From positions 62,001 to 126,000 of the forward strand of contig CAJQUW010001793.1 in assembly GCA_907163375.1 (NCBI GenBank): a DNA stretch of 64,000 bases, read 5' to 3'. Of the stretch, positions 57,201 to 64,000 are shown piece by piece. The position numbers were made by a program, and so were the translations under genes. Below the pieces are notes generated by a model that ran no database searches, had not been told where the DNA came from, and worked only from the letters and a program-made list of their open reading frames with translations. The DNA is from Prostheceraeus crozeri. Its lineage: Eukaryota; Platyhelminthes; Polycladida; Euryleptidae. Each line of letters opens with the position of its first letter. The first letter of the stretch is position 1.

Positions 57201-59737
57201 CACATGTAATGCCTCTATATGTTATACAATTCCGCAGGTAATTTGTGTTCGAAGTTGGCAAACAAAGCGATAACACATTTTGCGTTATTCACCTATAATT
57301 GTCCCGTTTGTTAACTGCTGCCGTCAAGTCGGCTACGACGTCTAACCAGTATGACACATCCGTCGCTGCGGCTTCTGGCCGCCTCATAGATCTTTAACTG
57401 AATATTCAAGTATTTAACATATATTTCAATTGATTTTCTACTCATTTTGATATGTAAAAATGATCTATTGAATCATGGAAAATGTATTTCAATACTTATA
57501 TATGAGAAATCTCAAATTTACGTTACCCTTGAAAACCCTTGAATTTTTTGTTCGAAAAGCCGCGGGAACCCTGGTAATTTGTATCTATCCAATATGGTTT
57601 TTAAGACATTTGTCTTCTCTTGTGACATGCCAGTAATGTTTTTCAATTGTCACATCGCATTTTCTATCATTATCTCTAGAATAATTTATTATTTCCATTC
57701 GTTTTTTCTTTTATTTAGCTTAATCTGGCTGAATGATTACTTCAAAGGTGGATCTGTATATCAAAATGAATTGAAAAAAGAAAGGATGAGCATTTAAAAA
57801 AATGAAAAATAAAATGCTGTTTTCTGTGATCATTAAACTCAAAATGCTATTATTAAGCATTCTAATTAAACGATTTCCAAAATAAAGGAAGTTTTTTGAC
57901 TTATTTGTATAATATGCATTCCTTCAATTCACCAAGTTTTAAGGGAAGATATTAATTTAATTCACCTTAAGTACTACCGCAATTATTGTCAAAGCAAAAA
58001 TTAAAATTTTTAAATTTAAAACTTTTAAATATTTAAAATGTGATGGATGAAGAAACATTTCCTTTGCAACCCTAGTTGATATGCACGCGACTATCCTACC
58101 GGATGGGTTATCTTCCCCCCCCCCACTGTTTCAAATTTGTTCAAAATCCGCAGAAATGAATCAATCGTTACAAAGGTGCCCTTGAGTGATGATATTTGCT
58201 ACCTATGTATTTATGAAAATCTGCAAAATATCCAATAGCAGAAGTTAAGACGAGGGTCGGATCAGGTTGTTGACATCGCTACACTTCGTTATCGTCTTTA
58301 ATGAAAAAAGCAATTATTCGATCTGCATCAGTTTTTGAATGTGGATAGAAAATATACTTAACGTACATCTACCTGAAGTTCGGTGACAATTGATACATTT
58401 TTTCAGTAATGAAATCTAGCATTACACAATAAATTCTCCGAATGATTGATCAAATGAATTTGTACGTTGTATTGAAATTCCGAGAGTTCGCTAGGTAGCG
58501 GACAATCGTTTGACTGAAAAATCTGAAACTTAGTATTAGTTAAATTCATTCTTCCTACATTAATTGACTAAATTTAATTTATTTTCTTATCTATAAGGCA
58601 AAAAAAGCTGTGATATCTCGATTCAAAGCAAGTAATAAGGAATAGCCCTGTCATTGAAAATGTGGATGTGTTGTAGGCTAGTAAGAGAAAAGATGAGATT
58701 GGAAGGAATTGAATTTCTGCATCTCTAGAAAAGGAATGACAACGAATATACCAGTTAATAAAGTCAATGAGAACTTGGTTTGTGACAAGTATCAGACGCC
58801 TATTAAATGCCACAATCGGCCAACAGTCATCAAGAGAAAAAACTCCGGGAACAATCAAGTCGAAAAACACTGCAAGCAATGTGCAATGACACGATAAATT
58901 AGAATAAAATGAAATTTCACGAAAGATACCGTAGTAAATTTCCATCATTCGACATTTCATGATGAGTTACCGGTCAGAAAGCATGTTCATCGAGCGAACT
59001 ACACTATCAGTGGTGTGATAACGGCGCGAGTGCGGCGCGAAAGCGCGATTTTTTTAGTATGGCCTGTAATATGAGGCCTGTGGCACCAAAATTCACAACT
59101 CTAATTTTAAGAGTATGAAGAGAACCATGAACGACTTCTGCTAGCGAAACAGCTCTTAGTGGAGATGGAATCGGAAAGGAAAGCCAGTAAGAAGATCGCT
59201 AAGTAATTAATTTAATTTGATTTGCGAATTGGAGATGGAAAACGTGACGAATTATGGAATTAAAGGTCACAAGTTATCTGTACGTTTTACAATGTTAAAC
59301 ATATGAAGCCTATTCGGGGAATCGGAAATTTGGCGAAAGGCGAATTATCCGGTAAACACTGTACTTAAATATTCTATTCCAAGGGAAAGTATTTCAACGT
59401 TTTCATTTACTTGCCCCTTCCATTCATCACATCAGCAAAAAATTTCCACAAATCATCTAATGTATTTCTAGGATCAACTAATAATGGCGCGTAAAAAATC
59501 TACCGACTCGAAAAACCTGAAAATCCGTAATCATACCACTGTGCACTATGTAAGAGCCAAGTTCTAAAGTAAAGCGTGTTGATACTGAAATCGGCCGCTC
59601 AAAGTTAGTTCTCTTAGCCCTCGACATGGTCTTCCTGATCTCATTTTCATTCTATATTAGCCATAGAACATGCGCCTTAGATTATGCAGTATGAATAATT
59701 AAAACACTGAATTTCGCATGTATAGCCTACATGGAAG
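54262..59737 (+). other. beta-tubulin intron 1, middle part
   Basis: No gene. Two possible small inverted-repeat elements are present. One is about 54699-54975, with TGTACTTTTACTGGTCCC in two tandem forms on the left and GGGACCAGCAAAGTAAAGG on the right. The other is about 56079-56863, with ends sharing GATCGGCAATGATA in inverted orientation and an interior rich in AAAATGATATCATTTT. A run of 10 C lies at 58115-58124. Confidence 0.45.
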
Positions 59738-60787
59738 CAAGGATGTGGAGCGGTACAATTTTACCGCTCCGCTCCGCTCCAGTCATTTTTTCATACCTAG
59801 CCACTCCGCTCCACTTAAGCTAAATCCTATTAATTTACCATACCATAGATAAAACGATTTCCTTGAACTTTTTAGGTTGTTTGACTACTGTAAATTCTGA
59901 TTGACTTCCACTCTGATAATATGTTTAACTGCAAAATATTAGCCTTATGCTTGTCGAATTTTAAATACGAATTATGGCCGATAATCATGAATGATTTTAA
60001 ATAAATAATGATTATAATTGAACAATACTTCGAAAGCGGATTACACATTAGCATTAATAGTGATTCTACACTTATCATGTGATAATAACTTAGTGACATT
60101 CATGTCTAATTTTCCCGAAGTTGTATACCTTTATTTTCTTTCTCTTTTTATATATGTAGTAATAGTGCGGTAGACCTGATTTTATCGTCCCATTAATGTG
60201 ACAAAATATTTAGCTCTAAGAAAGATCAAAGACTCGACGGTCAAAATATAATTTCAAAAACTTTTTTAATCCCATTATGTAATTTTTGAACTTTGCATAG
60301 AAGAATTAATGAACATCTGACTTAATCCATCTATAACATCTCATCACATGTCAAATAACCTAGCAAAATATATGTCAATCATTCATTAACCTAACATTCC
60401 GTTAGCCAATGCACACTAAAAATTTGAACCCATCCATACGAACGAATATGAACTGTCGGACTTCCATTTTTAACTTTCAGATTTCTTTCAATTTTAAATC
60501 ATATCTTTATTGGCTTTCTTATTAACGGTTTATACAACCCTTCCACTTACTGTATAACTTGAGAATGTAGTCTTATCTCCGAATAATGTTGAAAAAATAG
60601 ATAATAGACTAATATCTTACGAAAAATAGTGTAATAATAATAATGTAAAAAATCATTAATTATGATAAAACTTTGTTGACTTTGTCAACATCAGGTTCTC
60701 TCCCACTGCACTCCGCTCCTGTCAAAATTTTCTTTACTACCGCTCCGCTCCAAATTTACTCCCACTCCGCTCCGCTCCACATCACTG
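59738..60787. mobile_element. hAT-type non-autonomous element in tubulin intron 1
   Basis: It is flanked by the 8-bp direct repeat CATGGAAG (59730-59737 and 60788-60795). The left end is CAAGGATGTGGAGCGG; the right end, reverse-complemented, is CAGTGATGTGGAGCGGAGCG. Arrays of CGCTC/GAGCG units occur inside both ends. The 1.05 kb interior is very AT-rich and has no coding potential. Confidence 0.87.

Positions 60788-64000
<3,213 letters not shown>

Noticed and set aside
59290-59370. Pogo/Tigger-like end (GGCGAATTATCCGGTAAACA)
   Set aside because: No inverted partner was found within several kilobases.

Overview
This window is AT-rich DNA from an animal nuclear genome, almost certainly an invertebrate. 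Two protein-coding host genes lie on the + strand, both with long introns. Most of the remaining recognisable sequence is transposable-element (TE) debris from many superfamilies: Ty3/gypsy, BEL/Pao, CR1/jockey-type LINEs, Penelope-like elements, a tRNA-derived SINE, mariner, an IS630/Tc1-type element, piggyBac, hAT and a THAP/P-type element. I cannot assign the phylum from the sequence.

Host gene 1 (8359-38999, +) is a PNKD-like metallo-beta-lactamase-fold hydrolase of the glyoxalase II type. Five coding exons are visible, and the catalytic HxHxDH motif is split between exons 2 and 3. The upstream exon or exons carrying the start codon could not be found. The four introns are 5-11 kb and carry TEs. 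The last intron has a GC-AG rather than a GT-AG splice pair. Host gene 2 (52159 to beyond 64000, +) is a beta-tubulin. Exon 1 (codons 1-19) has a plausible TATA/CCAAT promoter, then comes a 10.1 kb intron, then exon 2 (codons 20-174). The remaining codons lie past the window.

Layout. 1-1510: decayed Ty3/gypsy pol (-). 2514-4522: an almost complete IS630/Tc1-type transposon with TA flanks, terminal inverted repeats and a four-exon transposase on the - strand. 4709-5081: possible retroelement scrap. PNKD intron 1 holds a deletion-derived BEL/Pao copy (9307-11390). Intron 2 holds a scrambled LINE (17349-18990). Intron 3 holds two head-to-head Penelope-like 3' ends (23924-26135), one split by a mariner (24696-26047), plus a LINE scrap. 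Intron 4 holds a LINE scrap, a nested palindromic foldback (29942-30885), a CR1-like LINE (31620-33520), an RTE-like tail, a broken THAP/P-type gene (34377-35014) and a SINE (36346-36552).

The intergenic space between the two genes contains a three-level nest. A hAT-type element (41684-48572, 14-bp inverted ends, 8-bp target duplication) was invaded by a piggyBac (42624-47163, TTAA flanks). The piggyBac was in turn hit near its start codon by a second hAT-type element (44416-46697, 8-bp target duplication). The tubulin intron carries a GIY-YIG retroelement end (53400-54261), another hAT-type element (59738-60787, 8-bp duplication) and one unexplained exon-like segment (61006-61127).

The items most worth following up are the intron-bearing transposase, the three-level TE nest with exact target duplications, the GC-AG introns in both a host gene and a transposon, the foldback, and the head-to-head Penelope pair with its dated mariner insertion.
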